Notes: generated by a model not told the origin, from the sequence alone. 64,000 nt of DNA from Limanda limanda (GCF_963576545.1 NC_083648.1:24711042-24775041), one strand, 5' to 3'; shown: positions 1 through 14,500, counted from the first letter of the stretch. A program made the numbers and translations.

Positions 1-1785
1 AACAAATGTAAAGGCAATGGAAAGAAATAATAAAATCCTACATATAGCCCATTTAAATCTCACAAATATAGGCTGAAAGAAAAAAAGAAATCCATCATGT
101 CTGAAATGTAAGATTCCCTGACCCTTCTTACCAGAAAGGTTTGTAGCAGGATTCAGAGGAGGCCTGACACTCTGGTGAGGACTATCACATTATAGCTGTT
201 TTCCAACATGACCTGTGGGTAAATCCGGAGAATTGCTACAAAGAGTTTGTCTTTCACACATGCACAATACAGCGGGATGTTGCACAGACATTCACCAACA
301 AACCCTCGACATTATTCAGGCGAGAGGTGGAGCAGCCGAGTGCAGCAGGCAGAGGACAGGAAGTGAAGTATAACTATGCTGCAGCGATCATGTGATTTTC
401 TTGACAACACACAAACACCTTTATCAACTCATGTTGCAACACACTCTCTTGACATCTTCCTTGGTGTCTTCTACATGTTTGACGTCACTTTTGAACCGGG
501 GAATGTATGTTTTCTTTTTGTTTTTTCTTTTTGCGTCTGTCTCGCGTAAGAAAATAGGGAGGAACTATGGAGTTCATTGAACGTCTAAAAGCAGCTTGTG
601 TCTCTCCACTGCTGCCTCCCGCCCTCTCAAGTCACCTGAATTTGTGTATAATACTGTGTTTAGGAATAATCTGCAGGCGAAAGTCAGACCATGAATATTT
701 AGTTGTGATATAAATGCTATTGATATTGTCCCAGCACGGCCTTCAGTTCCTCGCTCTTGATCTGTAAATGGAAATGAGAAAGTCTGAAAACAGAGCGATG
801 ATGGACGAAATCAGGTCCCTATCAAAGCCCAGTGGTGCAATTAAGGAGTTATTTCTCCAAAACAATAACATATTTAAAGATAAGAGCATCGTATTTTTCA
901 GAACGTATTTCTCTCCATTGGGTATCTGTGGAAAGAAATCGGTAATCCTTGTAGTACTCGATTAGGTAGATGGTGATTGGGAGAACATTTCTAACATTGG
1001 CTGCATACCACAGATTTATTAGTAATGACATTTGAAGCGTATTACTTATGGGCTGGGGAAATTTTCTTTGAGTGAAAAATCCTTACTTAGATCTACCCAG
1101 GTACAACAGAGAGAAGTGTTTTTACGAATGTGTTTTTATTTCATTTTATTTTGCAGTCCTGACTTCACATCTTTGCATATATGCTTAAAATATTGTTGGT
1201 GTGTGCAGAATGAAGAGTGATGATGGCTGGCTGAGGAGTTCTGGCAGCTGCCTCTGACAGTCCTGGCAGACTGAAGAGTAATTGTGATCGGTCCTTCGGT
1301 GGAGGCATCAGGTGAGGACAGGAGGCACTAATAGACAGGATGAGAAGAGAAGTGAGTCCAGCAGCTGAGGCCTCAGTCTCAGTCATGCAGTGCAGTGCAG
1401 AGGAGACTGAGAGGTAGCAATGGCTGTCACACAGTCAGAGGGAGGAGAGTGTGCGCCAGTTGGGACGCATGTTCTGCTTTTCACATCAGAGTTGTCTTAA
1501 GTCCTGTCTCCATGTAAATTTGTGAAGACGTTCTAATGCACACACTCACAAGACTGTTCATTACTGTCTTTGCTGTTAGAGTTTCTACTCAGCCTTCAAG
1601 GAATTACAATGAGCACATTGTCATTTAACCTACAGGTCAGGAAACATGAGAGGTGTGAGAGGTGCATCACTGCTTAGGGGAATATAAGACATGCATAAGG
1701 ATTCATAAGAGTGTTTATGTCGTGCCACATGCAGGTGTAAAACAATCACTAATTTCAGATTCTAAGCAGATAAAAGCATAAATTG
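1..1785. other. Non-coding DNA, no gene supported
   Basis: AT-rich sequence with only short chance open frames (60-73 codons) that show no domain and no codon structure. I see no transposon termini, RNA gene or splice-flanked exon that I would defend. It may be intronic or intergenic. Confidence 0.6.
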
Positions 1786-1900
1786 TGTGTATTTATAAAG
1801 CTCTTTTCTAGACTTGATGACCACTCAAAGTGGTTTACAGTACAGATTTTTGCCATCCACTCCCACATTCATACAGTACATCTATGGGCAGGACTTATGC
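1786..1900 (+). repeat. Decayed RTE/Expander-like LINE 3' tail
   Basis: The stretch around TTTCTAGACTTGATGACCAC, ACTCAAAGTGGTTTACAGTA, then a CATTCATACAGTACAT block resembles a very common fish repeat tail (cttttctagtcttcygaccactcaaagcgctttaca...cattcatacact). A second copy is at 52455-52640, and the distal half of the same tail is seen at 2784-2872 and 32935-33180. Family naming (RTE/Expander-type) is from memory. Similarity among the copies is visible by eye. Confidence 0.55.
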
Positions 1901-2369
1901 TATAAGAAATAGTTTAATTTAGGTATCAGATGATAATGCGGAAGTGCCTTTGTAATGCTCTATAGTTCAGTCAGACCACTCAGTTCAAACATTTATTGAA
2001 GCAGTTGTCAGGTTTAGTGTTTGGCTTCTAGGCTCCAACTTAATCACTCCCTCTAATGATTACACAGGAATGATGAGAGTGAAGGGCAAATACTAGAAAG
2101 GTCACCCACGTCGGAGCCTACAGGTGGATGCTGGGGTGGGGGAGGGGCTGAAGCAACTCGTAGCAATACTGCAGCAGCAGTGGGAGCAAAGTGGGGGATG
2201 ATGGGAAATGTCTCTCTGCTTAAATAGACCACCTGATAAGGTGGATGTGTATTATAGATGGTTGAGGAGTGTGAGGTATGTCACATGATGTATGTCACGT
2301 GATTGGAGCGGCGCAGCTTGGGTTGGCTGCCTGAACTAGCTTGCAGGCGTAGCTCGATTTATGGTATAA
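1901..2369. other. Non-coding DNA, no gene supported
   Basis: No recognisable gene. There is a local G-rich patch near 2130-2200 and two near-identical short strings around 2278-2302 (CACATGATGTATGTCAC then GTGATTGG), which is simple local duplication. Confidence 0.5.
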
Positions 2370-2783
2370 TTGGAGAGTTTTGCCAACATGAAATACTTAC
2401 ATATAGTACGTGGTAAGCTGGCACATAATTATTGTAGACAGCTGGGACAAATGTCACACACCCTATATACACATATAAAAACTGAGCCAATAGCTCAGTA
2501 CCTAGTTAAACAAATTTCTGCTGTGGTTGTCGAACTAAGAGGAGGTTTTTGTTTCACAGACCTAGGAAATGCATTTCGTGATCCAGTAGTTACGAACAAA
2601 GAAGTCTCAATCAAAATTAAACTTCCAGGGATCTTTCAATGCGAGAGTCTGCTCAGACTGCTTATTGGGAAGGGTCTGTATTTAAACAGTATCTTGCTAA
2701 TCACCAATCAACACAGTCCATCTACATGCAGCACTTTCTTTAATACATATTGGTCACAAACTGTCAGCACGAGAACTTGGTGA
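2370..2783 (+). other. Unrecognised 137-codon open frame, probably not a gene
   Basis: The longest open frame in the first 10 kb. The predicted peptide has no domain, signal peptide or membrane segment that I recognise. Its last codons run up to an interspersed repeat tail that starts at about 2784, and there is no obvious upstream coding exon. I list it only because of its length. Chance openness in AT-rich DNA, or an exon-like remnant of an old element, are both possible. Confidence 0.15.
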
Positions 2784-2872
2784 TTCAATATCTTCCCGGG
2801 AGAATGGCATAAAACCACCAACCTTCTGGTTAGAGGACGACCTGCTCTTCTTTCCCAGCCACAGCCGCCCCT
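2784..2872 (+). repeat. Decayed RTE/Expander-like tail, distal half
   Basis: TTCAATATCTTCCCGGGAG, ACCACCAACCTTCTGGTTAG and AGGACGACCTGCTCT...CAGCCACAGCCGCCC match the distal part of the fish repeat that normally reads like 'ttcagtatcttgcccaaggaca...gaaccaccgaccttccggttggcggacgacccgctctacc...cacagccgccc'. A more complete version lies at 32935-33180. The piece is truncated at its 5' side. Confidence 0.6.
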
Positions 2873-5800
2873 CTGAATTCTGGAATGAGTTCTACATCAG
2901 AATCACTGTGGCTGCCAATAATAAGGTCCCCCTACATCAGACAAGAGACCCAAAGGCTGGCTAACAGTTAAATATTTCCCCTTCAGCATGCCTCTGTGCA
3001 AGAGCAGCAAGAATTTCATTATTTTACATTCCATGGTGAATAGAATTAATTAGCTGTGCACACGGTGGCTGTGTGCATCTGAAGTCGTAGCAAGTTTTTA
3101 ATACACAAGTTAGAAAAAATATCAGCTGTCGGTAGTTTTGGAGCCTTTTTATTTTTTTTTGTGAAAGGTTGTGGTACCGACCTGCCTTCAACTCATGGGT
3201 TGATGAAATACTTGGTGGGCTGTGGCTTTCACCCTGATTGTTGCACAGTCCTCATAGCAACACATTAGTTTTCTTTTTAAGACGGCTTTGAAGTCACTTT
3301 AGTCAGATTCATTTTTCCGACTGTGTCTATTCTAGACTTAGAAAGTCTGATTGTCTTCCTGTCCCCCCGGAGAACCCTTGTATATTCTTATCTTTCTATA
3401 TTCTAGCCTACATTTATCTAAATGCCAACAAATGACTGATTATGAGCTGTTTCCATGACATTTTTGTACATTTTGCAGTCTAAATACATGAAATGAGTTC
3501 AGCTATTGTTGTTGACTTGGAATTACAAATCAGAACATTCTTTTCCTCACAACTTGCCCAGCCCCCTTCTGCTCCCACTGCCCTCTGTATGAAACTAATC
3601 AAACACTATTCCTAAACTGTTTAAAACTTGCCTTCTTCGAGACCTAGTCCCATTTATGTGCACTGTTCTGAAATTGCAAAGTTGTACAACAACAGCCACA
3701 AAGAAGAACATTTCATATATAAAACAATAGTACATCATTTATTGTCTATAGCCCCACTGATCACCATCCATTCGTTGGCTATTTGCATCTTACACGTGAC
3801 TGAGCTACTGCAATGTTAACATGAGGATATGAAATAATAATTAAAGATGATTAAAATATAAATAAAGGTTAACAGTTTTAATCCTCCCTGTTTCAATTGA
3901 TCATATACTTTTTTCCCAAATATTTGCATCAAAAGACTAACATCTAAATCTCTAGAAAGGAACAAAGCCACAAGTAAAGGAGTTCAAAATTGTTGAAAAA
4001 AGACACACTATTACAATAAATAAAACTCCAGGTTTAAATTTTTTTAGTATAAGTCAGCAAAATATACAACAGACTTCTATTTGTTTTATGACATTTTAAT
4101 GAAGAATTGTTGCATGAAATATCTTGAAAATAAGTGCATCATATCACACACACTTTGTTAGCTTCAGCTATTTAACATGTTTTACCATGACGATGACTCA
4201 ACTGTATTATAAAAATACAAACTGTGCTTTAATTTATCTTGAGTGAATATAGGAGGAAAATGGAAACGCAAAAAGTTTTGCACTGCAACGTACAACTAAC
4301 TGTCAGCACTGCCATATTTTGCATATACCTAAAATATTATATGCAGTGAAACGCTTAACGTCTCCTGAATGTCTGCAACTCCAGAATGTGAAGTGGTCTT
4401 AATCCACTGTTGCTGTCAGAACTAAATCAAACCCTTAAACAAGGTCAAATAATGAGTGCCATAGTGTTAAAGAGGTACCATGATACTAAAGAGAGGAACT
4501 GACCTTGGGGACTAAAACCCTTGTTTTAGGTGTAGTGCTACTGAAGTGCAGCGGAACAACAGGGGGCTACTTTTTCATCCAGGTGAGGAAACGGAATGTT
4601 CACAGTTCACATCATTACATGTTGGAATTTTAATACATTTTAAGATGTTAAGGATCCAATTATCACTAAGTGTATCTTTCAAGAGAGCCATTCAATTATA
4701 TGGAAAGTCAAAACTGTCATATTGCAAAAAAAATCTACAAATCAGCCCCCACTAAGTTACACACTGAGACTTGTTGTGAGGTAGAACAAACACCGATTGT
4801 GGAATGAATGGGGCAAATTACTGAGTAGACACCAATCAGAGTCTGGGAGAAACAAAGGCTCTAAAGGGCGAATCCTCCCAGGGTTCATTGTGCTTCTGTG
4901 ATTATTGTGTTTCAAAGAGATAATGGCGTTGGATGCTTGACTATCACGCTTCAACTCAACTTAAAAGCTCACGGTACACATCTTAAATAAAGGGGGAGTC
5001 ATAACTTTATCTTACTAGGCAACATGGTCTATATCCTCTTTAGACCATGCCATCTCATTTCGGTTCAACCTTTTGTGGCCCACGAAGACCTAATCCATTG
5101 TAGGCCGGGTAGACCGCATCCACTGACTGATGCAGCCCTTGATTTGAAACACATCTACTATTAGGAGTATAGGTACACAACCAAACACACACAAACGAGC
5201 CAAGGATCCAGAAGGAAACCAGACAAACTGAATATTCATAATCCCACTACAAGGTCTTACAACAGCAATGAAGAACAGTGTGTTTGTATGTCCTGTTATA
5301 CAGGAATGAATAATCATAACTTCAAAAGGAGACACATGTTGTCTCGAATTAAGGACTATTTTAAACCACATCTCAGAAGGTGGCCTTTGCTCCTCCTGTT
5401 TTTAACGGATCATGTTATTGGAGAACTACTCCTCAGGTTGAAACCAGCTCTCACAGTAAACTTGTTTCTCTAACGTTCCCTGAATGAGAACAAGCCAGAT
5501 CAATCATCATAATGAAAGCACAGAGCAGAGCAGCTGGATGATCATCCAGAGTGATGTGTCCTCGTATGTGAATATGATTCCAGTCTGAATAAAACTGACA
5601 CTAAAACAAAGTGACTGATCATTATCACTGAACATTTGGCTGGTTAGACAGACAGAGCTTTTCCTCACAGCGTGAACGTGTGTGTATTAACTGTCTGTCA
5701 CAGCGCTGTCTCATCGACCAGTGACTGATCAGACTGAACCAACTCAAAGGTCCAGGATTCACAGATTTTCATTAGAAGTTATATTGTTTGTCAGAATCTT

Positions 5801-6670
5801 AAAATAGTAAAACTAACATTGATGTAGGCTGCTCAAATATAATCACCCTCAGACTGTAGAATGCTCATAATACAAAACGTGGGTTAGCAAAACCACAACT
5901 TTACTCCCACTAATTGAATAATGGGGATGCATTTGCTCCACCTACTTCATTGCTCCGGTGCCTGTGAACAGAAGAAGAAACTCTCAGGCTGCATTTCGAG
6001 TGACTTATCAGCCACTTAATTCTCTTTAATAACTTATTTTGCATGCTTTGGTGCTGATCATTACTCAACTGGAATAACATCCTAATATGTTGAAAAAAGG
6101 TAGACAAAGGTCCCATTGCATGGTACTGGGCTGAGACCTTATCATTATTCATTTCAAAAAAAGGGTTCACATTGTTCTGGGTGTAGGCTGAGTAATACTA
6201 GTGTCACAGTTGAATCTTAAACCCCACACAGAAAAAAACAATATATTTATTCACAGTCAGACAGATGAAGAGTTTTAAAGAAACAAACATAAACAATGTG
6301 ACCAGTGTGTGAAACACACAGTGACAGCTGTCAGTGTTACCAAGGCAGGTGAGACTTTACCATAATCAGCCAATTGATAATGACAAAACAAGGAATGTTT
6401 GTGAAATATTAATTAAAATAAAATACGAAATTACCACAAGCCAGTCTTGTGCAAGAGCATATAGCATGTGATGATTCATTATTTTGTCATTTCAGGCCGG
6501 GTGAACATATAACTTATTGTATGTTTTTTGTGGTCTACATTTATTGGAGAGGTATGTTTATTTTTTTATTTAAACCTTTCAGTCTATGTAATGCAACTTT
6601 CACAAATGTGGGGTTATATGAAAGCGAACAAATAGAATGATCTTTAACGATCTTTGCACAAAATAAAAAA
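2873..6670. other. Non-coding DNA, no gene supported
   Basis: AT-rich, no transposon ends or domain-bearing frames seen on either strand. The 5480-5760 part is more balanced in base composition and reads like UTR or conserved non-coding DNA, but nothing in the sequence itself proves this. Confidence 0.5.
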
Positions 6671-6877
6671 TTAAAAACATCCCAGCTGTCCTCTGTCAAG
6701 CCAGATGTAGCTCAACCTCTTTTCATCCACTCGTTTAAGAGTCTCTCCTTCTGGCAGGTCAGTATAGTGGGCGTCTTCATCCACAACAGCTGCAGCTTGC
6801 TCCCTTGCATAGTAGCTCAAGATGATTGTACTGAAGTATAGTTTGCCCCTTCCAATAACCTGAAACCACCCCATCAT
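6671..6877 (-). other. Unrecognised 68-codon frame with coding-like composition
   Basis: The minus-strand peptide has a protein-like mix, with acidic, charged and aromatic residues (for example LPEGETLKRVDEKRLSYIW) and little low complexity, unlike the neighbouring chance frames. I do not recognise a family. It begins with MMGWFQVIGRG and ends at a stop inside AT-rich DNA. It could be a decayed transposase exon, a real small exon or chance. No convincing splice pair was identified. Confidence 0.2.
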
Positions 6878-9800
6878 CGTCTATGATTATAATCAATGGA
6901 AAAGATGTTGGTCTTATTTGATTTCTTATTAAGTAATGAAACCCAAATATGCTGTTCAAAAACTAGAAAAGCACTCAGAAGAACACAGACCTGCGTCAAT
7001 GCCTAACAGCCCCTTTAAATTCAATTGAGTTCGACCAAATATTACAAACTTATCGAAATAATTTCCCAGATTGAATTAAATAAAGAACAATTAATAATTC
7101 CCAAATCAATAATTTGTTCATTTGTTTTACTCAATATGTATTTTAGAGAAAAACAAATTAATACATTTTTGAGAACCCTCGAAATTTATTTTAAACCCCA
7201 ATCGATCTATGTCCATCTGTTAGTTGTTGTTAGTTTTATTTCCTTTAGCCATGGCCACATCTACACACATTGCTGAAGAAAGAAATATCCATAATCCTCG
7301 GAGACTTGTGCTAAGGGCACTTCATGACAGATAATCTGCCGCCATGTTGCTCCTGTTTGCATCACTCCCTTGCTTTCCCTGAGTTGTCCCTGAAAAACTG
7401 AAACAGTTAGGAGAAAAATATATTTGTTGTTCCTGATGGATATTGCCTCATATCAAAGGCCAGTGTGGACAGCAATGTCTGGACAGCTGCATGTGGTGGT
7501 GAGGCGAGCGGGTGGAGGCAAGGACAGGGTTTGGGCAGACATTAAAGACTGGGACCAAGTTATTTGTCTGGAACACTTTAGAAATGTTTTATTAAACACC
7601 CTCTCACTCTCTACCAATACAATGATATAGAATGAAATTGTAGAACATGTTTCACTTTATTTTGTTAATTAAAGCAAATTAAAAGATGCAGTTCAGAGGT
7701 TTAAAAAAAAAAGTCAGAGCTCAACGAAAATAAATGGCTGCTCTCAAATGTTAGATAACCTATATATTTTTCTGTCTCTGAATGTGGGACGGCATTTATT
7801 TTCCAAAAATGGTCCTCGGTTTTATTATGGAGCCACTTGTACTATGTGTCCCTGGCTCTCTGGATACACAGAAACACAGAAGACAATGTTTTGCCGCTGA
7901 CAGCTAATGCATACGAATTTCAAATGTGGCAAATTCAAGAACAAGGCGATGTCCTTGAATCAAAAATATCCTCTTCAAAACTCATGCATAACAATAAGGT
8001 TATTATGTTGCCTGTCTTACCCATCAAGGTATTGTGAATACCACATAATCCTTTTAATCCCCAGAGTAGGCCAGAACCTTGTCAATTTCGACACCATGGT
8101 AAGAAATGTTTTTTGAATGTAATAGAGAAAGCAAAATGTTTGGGTGCCAGGAACATGTGGGCTTCAAAACCTTTATTCTATGCCCTTGTTGGGCCATATT
8201 CAAACATCAATATGTAGTTATATTTGTAAACTATGCTGTTTTGTGTGTAGAGAACATGGATGCTTTATAGAGTTACTGGAATAGCTTTTCACATTCGAAA
8301 TGAAATGATACATTCTTGCTTACAGTTTGTGGCCCTGAGTTAGTTGTTCATTCTCATTTGCTGGAAATACATACAAAAATAACATAATAGTATTTTACTA
8401 CTTAATATCTGTCTTTCTCTTCCTGTATAACAATGTATCTGTCTGATTTCTCATCTTGCACTCTGACCTCCTATGCCCAGCACTGGGCTCCAATCAGGTC
8501 AGTATCTATGGTATATAATACCTATGTAACCTGATATCTGCAAGAGACCAGCATTCTGTCGTAGCCAAGGGCAAATATTTGGTCTCATTGTTGGACAATA
8601 AACAGAGAAACTTCTTAAGTGTGATTCTTGTGGGGGTCAGTGTTCCTTAAAGGTCCAGTAGCCTTTATATGCAATGTCGGGAAGCAGCACCCATGAAGTT
8701 AATAATATGGTGCTGCTCTAGGCAGCTCAAGCCTCTTCCTCCTCAACTTCAATCTACAATGATTTTCCATCAATGCTTCCTCTACTTGGATTTCTCTGTC
8801 GTCATCCACACAGTCCACAGGATCTCTGCCTCATCGCCCCTAAATTTGCACTTTTAAATCCAAACCTCCTCTGTAGTGACAATCACATCATTTGAGCCAG
8901 AACAAACGCTGCAGCAAGAGATGTCTCTTGTTGTCTTACAGTTGACACCACTCCCTTTATTATTATTTTTATTGGCTATTTCATACGAAATGCAGTTCAA
9001 CTGCAAAACTCTGAAAAACTATATTTTGATTGGTACTGGCTGCTTTCCATGCTGGATATTCTTAATAGTAGAAAGCTGAATTTGGCAATTGACCATGCCA
9101 ACAGGGTCGTAGTTAGTTGATTGCTATATAAAACAGTAAAGTGCACTTTTTTTTAAACTAAGCTGGGGGAATAATGTATTTTTATAGATTTAGAGCTCAA
9201 CTAATGATCATGCTTGTTTTTTCCTTTCAGCCCACAGTATAATACTTTTCTCACTATTACTGTTTCGTCTTCCAGCCATAGTCCATATCATTTGGAACAG
9301 CTACGTCCAACATGGCGCCCGGAGAACTTCAGAGACCACAGGCAATAACCTTAGCGTTAATGACATCTCCATCCACTGCATAGGCTGTTGTGGTCGTAGG
9401 TGGTCTTCTTCAAAAGTCGCTACAAGGAAGAGCAGTGTCATTTGTCCTCCACATCCACTGTAATGGTAATGACTAATGGGGATGGTAATGAACATTTTTT
9501 GTCACTGTAGCCAAGGAGGTCCTGGAGCACACTTCTCCACCCTCAGCATCCAGATATATGCAGAATCATCTTCTCTGGCATCACACAGATATGCATGTGG
9601 AGGGCTGGTGCCAAACCAATGAAGACTGACAAGGGTTGCAGGTTTTATTAATAAAAGTAATAGGTATTACGAGCATTTGTTCATTGTTTAAATGGCAGTT
9701 AAATCAGGAGAGACTCAGATTCAATGGTTTATTGACATGTGCACAGAGTAACTGATGTGAATATTGTAAGTCTTTTTGCATTTTAGAGCCCTATTTGACG

Positions 9801-10283
9801 TCATCAGGATAAGAAGGGGGTGGAGCAGAACGTCGGATCGGACCCCCCCAAAAGAAAGAAGAAAAAAAAGTGGAGGAGGGGGATGACTCTAAAGGAGAAG
9901 TGAGCTTGATAAGTGATTCTTACATTGCAAATGTAGTATTCTAGTAAAGTGACGAAATAAATAATTTATACCTTAGTAGGACCAACCAATGATTAAACAT
10001 TTATCAGATAAACATTTTGGGTTGATATAGCTCTTGTAAGAATGCAGCTTAAGCCGTTGTGATAAAGAAAACATGCAAATAAAGGTCTGGGAGAATGCCA
10101 GCAGAAATTATAAGGTACCGAAAATAAATTACACTCAGCAATGATGAACAGAAATTAAGGTTATTTGACCGAACGTAAAATAGGATGCATGTTGAATGCA
10201 GTATGTATAATGTTGAACGTAATAAAAGGTCAGAAATGGACCTAACCCTGGCTGATTCCAGTATTTAATCAGAGGTTCTTGTT
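6878..10283. other. Non-coding DNA, no gene supported
   Basis: Only short chance frames. A sub-segment near 9290-9600 is less AT-rich (contains CAACATGGCGCCCGGAG) and may be an old repeat, but I could not find termini. No RNA genes seen. Confidence 0.5.
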
Positions 10284-11560
10284 TCAGTAGAGCGCTAGAA
10301 CATGGTAAGGTAGGAACTTGGATCGATATGGGGCAGGCTTCTGGACAGAGGCCTTATAAAGTTCTGAAATTGAAGCAGTAGAGAGAGTTGTAATGAGTGA
10401 CGTCATTCCAGTGATCGTGCTGATGGGACCAGAAATGCAGGTTGGATCGGCACCTTTCATCAAGCGATAATATATGTAAATCTGGCATGATATACCGTGT
10501 TCAATAGACGGGAAATAAAGGAACGTCATGTGGGATGATGCAAATTGCGAAGTTAAGGTGCTGAGGAGGGAGATCAGCTGCTGCTTTGTGATATTTTTTA
10601 ACTGCACGGGAGGAGTCTGATGTTTAACTGCACAGGATGATTTTGAGATGTTGCAAATGTGCTGGTCTTTTTTTTTTTTCATTTAACGGTTGGACACCAA
10701 GGGATTGAAAGCGTTTCAGTTTCAGAGAGACGCACCTAAGCTGTCTTGAGGGGAATCTATCGGGGGGGAAATCATCCAACAGCTGGAACTCGCATAAACC
10801 CAGCATTTCTGACAGTTGGCTCCTCTGTTTTGGTTTGAGAATTGAAATGTCACTGTGGGACAGGGATGTGTGACCTGCTGCAGGGATTTTAGGTGAGAGG
10901 GTTTGAGAGTCTGCAGTGTTCATCACAAGTAATTCTGTAGGTAATTCAAACCAATTCAGGTGTGTATTGAATTGCGCTATATATACTGCACAGCTTTGCT
11001 GGAACAGGCTTTCTTATACTGTTTCTACCGTATATCAGATTTAGATCACCAATTAATGCAAGATCGTTGAGCGTTGAGTTCTTGTTTTCTTTCGTTGTAG
11101 ACAGAGCAGATTGGGTCGCAGTAAATTCTGAAGCAACGAAGAACTGTCTGATCGACAATTCTCTTTTTAAATGCAGATCTGCTGATCTGAACACGGCAGT
11201 GAAGATTTCCCCTGTAGTGATGCTTTATCACACTTTAGGGGTATGGCAGAATGAGGCTGACTAGATTCATGTCTTTGCATTGTAATATTTATGATCTGAG
11301 CAATGCGAAAATATCAGCAGACTGAGGTATGTATGGCCCACATACAGCCAGAGCTGGGCCTGCAGAGTGAACCTGTGCCTGGCTTCACCGAGGAGGCGCT
11401 GCACTGATATTAGGGCCGGGGACTGCAGGTTGGTCTTCATAATATTATCTGAAGCTAAAGTGGGTGCAGGAGTGCTGGAGAGGGATGATGTGTTACTCAT
11501 CTTCGGTGGGGGGGCTTTGGAAGAAGCTGCTTTGTTGATCCTTTGCGGCTGCAACAGAAA
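10284..11560 (-). other. Cluster of broken minus-strand frames, unresolved
   Basis: Four successive minus-strand frames (11554-11267, 11194-10946, 10926-10624, 10682-10284) lie end to end with little gap, which is more than the surrounding DNA offers. The peptides are Ser/Thr/Pro-rich and have no motif that I can name. A decayed non-LTR retrotransposon on the minus strand is the most natural idea, but I found no endonuclease or reverse transcriptase signature, so this is inference only. Confidence 0.2.
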
Positions 11561-14500
11561 GAAACGCGTTAAAACGCATACAATCAGCTGATCAAAAGCA
11601 TAGAGAGAGTTGGGGAGAATTGAGATTGATTGAATGAAAGAAAGTCTTCTTGACTGAACTTTTGCTGAGCTTTATGTTTGTATCTAACCCTTTGACAAAG
11701 CCCAACATCAGCAACAGTGAAATGTGCCAGTTGCTTAGCTGTTGAATTTGAGTTTTAATGTGTTTTTTTTTTGACTAATCATAATTCATACACTGTGAAT
11801 TGTTTTTAAAAAAATTTTTATGTATTTTTTCTTTTTACTCTACTGTTCACTCTCAGAGCTTTGTACTTTTCTTGTTTCTTCCGTCTCCTATTCCCTTTAC
11901 ATCTTCTTATTACCCCAGTCTTATTATTATTGACACTTTACCTAGTGTCGGACATCGCTATTAAAATGTGCAATTAGTTTGACATATTAGAGTTCATATT
12001 TTGTAATATACTTCATAGTTCTGAGCCGTTGATGATTATCAGTGATTTATTCCAAGAGCATTACTTGTTTAGAGAGGCTGTTACAGGGTCAAAGTCACAT
12101 TTTGAATATGCCCCTCCCTCTTACAGTGACCTAATTGATCAAAGAAACTCTGAGCGAGTTTAATACTGTATGTATAAATCATAAACCTATCCTAATTATT
12201 CTCTTGTTGTTCAGTGTGTGCATGGAGGGGGCTGGGAGAGCACCTCCACCTGTACCAGAAGATCAGTGCAAATTAGAGCTGTAAGCTGATGGATCCTCAG
12301 GTTTAAAACGCAGCAGCGGACCTGCCAGAGGGAGAGACATGAGCGAAGCTCACAGAGACTAAGACAGAGCTTTAAAAGCTGGACAACAGCAGAAACTGCT
12401 GACAATTTAAGTTTATTTATGATTTATGTGTCCTCCAGTGGCTAAATAAACAAAGTCACCAGTCGAATCGTCGCTTAAGGAATTGTGGGATGGCATTTTC
12501 TCCTTCTATTTTGGAACGAATGTGAGAATGAAGTGTCAGTAAGGAAGCATTGAAGTTCCTTTTTTTGTTAGTAAATATTGAAAATTGGCCCCACACACCC
12601 AAACACCACACAATGGTTAAGGTAGGTGAAAGACCTCACTATTGAATGAATCACTTTTAATAAAAAACTGTGGCCAAAAGGAAGTTGAATTTCAAAGTTT
12701 ACTTGTAGAATAGGATGATGGTAAAAACTGACAGTCCCACAAGGCAGATAGGCAGCAGGCAAGAGGATCCAACAATTCAAAAGAAATTATAAAACACAAA
12801 AATGGCGGGACAAACCATTTGAACAACAACAGGAGGTCGTATAAATATAAGGCTTGTAGAGCTATCTGAAATGCATTAGATAAAAGTAACAAAATGAAAC
12901 TGAAAATTAAGTTATTGTCCCTATGTCGCCATACGTGATAATTTCTGTTTATTCTAAATATCAAGTATCATCTTCAAAGTTTATCTTTTTGATATTAATT
13001 CAAACACTGAATCATTAGGGGATTGTCCGAATGGACAAATAAATGTTATATATCATCCAACAGGTGAGAGTTTCCAGGTAAGAGGTAAGAGCAGTATTTT
13101 TTTTTATTATCCTAAGGATCTACTCATATTCATTATGATAATTATATATTAGGACAAATATATTTTGCTCTATTCTTTTCCCAGTTTGAATCCAGCATTC
13201 ATGGTTACATGACATTTAAATAAATTGTGGTTCCTGCTCATTTGTTGGCACCTGAAGGTTTATTGTGTCTGTATTAGCACCTTATTTCTGGAAGACACTA
13301 TTTTATTTTTAACATCAACCTATTTTACCTTACCTCCTACAGATGACCAATATGAAAGATCTATAAAAATTGAAATTAAACAGTTTATGCGATCAGTATG
13401 AATGTTAATAGTATGGGTTGGTGTTTTCTAACTCTAAAGAGGTGCAACATACTCGGAGAATTAAAGCCCTTCTGGAGGCTGTCAACACTTCATTTAGTTT
13501 TTTATTTTGTGTGTGTTGTAATGTCAAAAAAAGACAGCGATGTACCTTGTACCTAAAGCTTGGTTTAGGATTTGCTACCCTCAAGGACGATTTGATGTCT
13601 GCTCCCTTAGCTCATTTCCTATATGTATGCAGCAGTTCCCCTCCTGGTTTGCACTTTTCTTCTTAATCCCAAGATAGAGTGCAGAGGCATTTCTTATTGT
13701 GCACTCATTAAACATCTGTGCGCACGCACACGCACACATCCTCTCTGCTTGATACCTGCATGACAGGACAATTAATGATCAGTTCTCCCGTAGCACCATG
13801 CTGTTTTCCCCTCAGGAGACTGTTTATTATTGATTGAAGTAATTGCAAATGTTTGAATCTCAAAGCCGAGTGCTCAGGTGATTGCTACTAATGGCCGCAG
13901 GTGGTACAAGAACAACTGTCAGGAATGGGTACAGGAATCACTTTTTGTCACCAAACTGCTGGCAACATATGTGTCTCCACCTGCTTATTGCAGCAGGGAA
14001 CATTAAAACAACTGTTTACTTCATTCAGATTGTCAGTTCTAATTATGATTTCTGGATTCATAAAATACTACTGCAATGCATGTTTTACACATCCCCAACG
14101 GACAGAGATTTCTGGAGTTATTAGAAAGATAAAATCCTCTTAATGATCTGTTTTATCTCCCCTTTCCATATTGTGTATTATAATACAATTTTTTTTATTT
14201 TTTATTAGTAAATCCTCCTCAAACAGTTCTATAATATACTGTTACCTTTTCATTGTTTTCATGCTGAATGTTGCGTGGAGAGTGCAGTCTATCTTGCAGA
14301 ATAAAGTTAGAGAACGTAGCTATCATCCTACCGTCTTCAGACCCAATTATTTAAAGTTTTTTTAATATTTGGGCTTGAGTTTTATGCAGTGAGAGGAAGT
14401 GGAGATATACACAGTCAATGAGTGAAACCCATAACAGACAATTCTTTGACCCCAAGGCATCTGATACCAAATTGTCTGAAACTGCGATCTGGTGAAGAAA

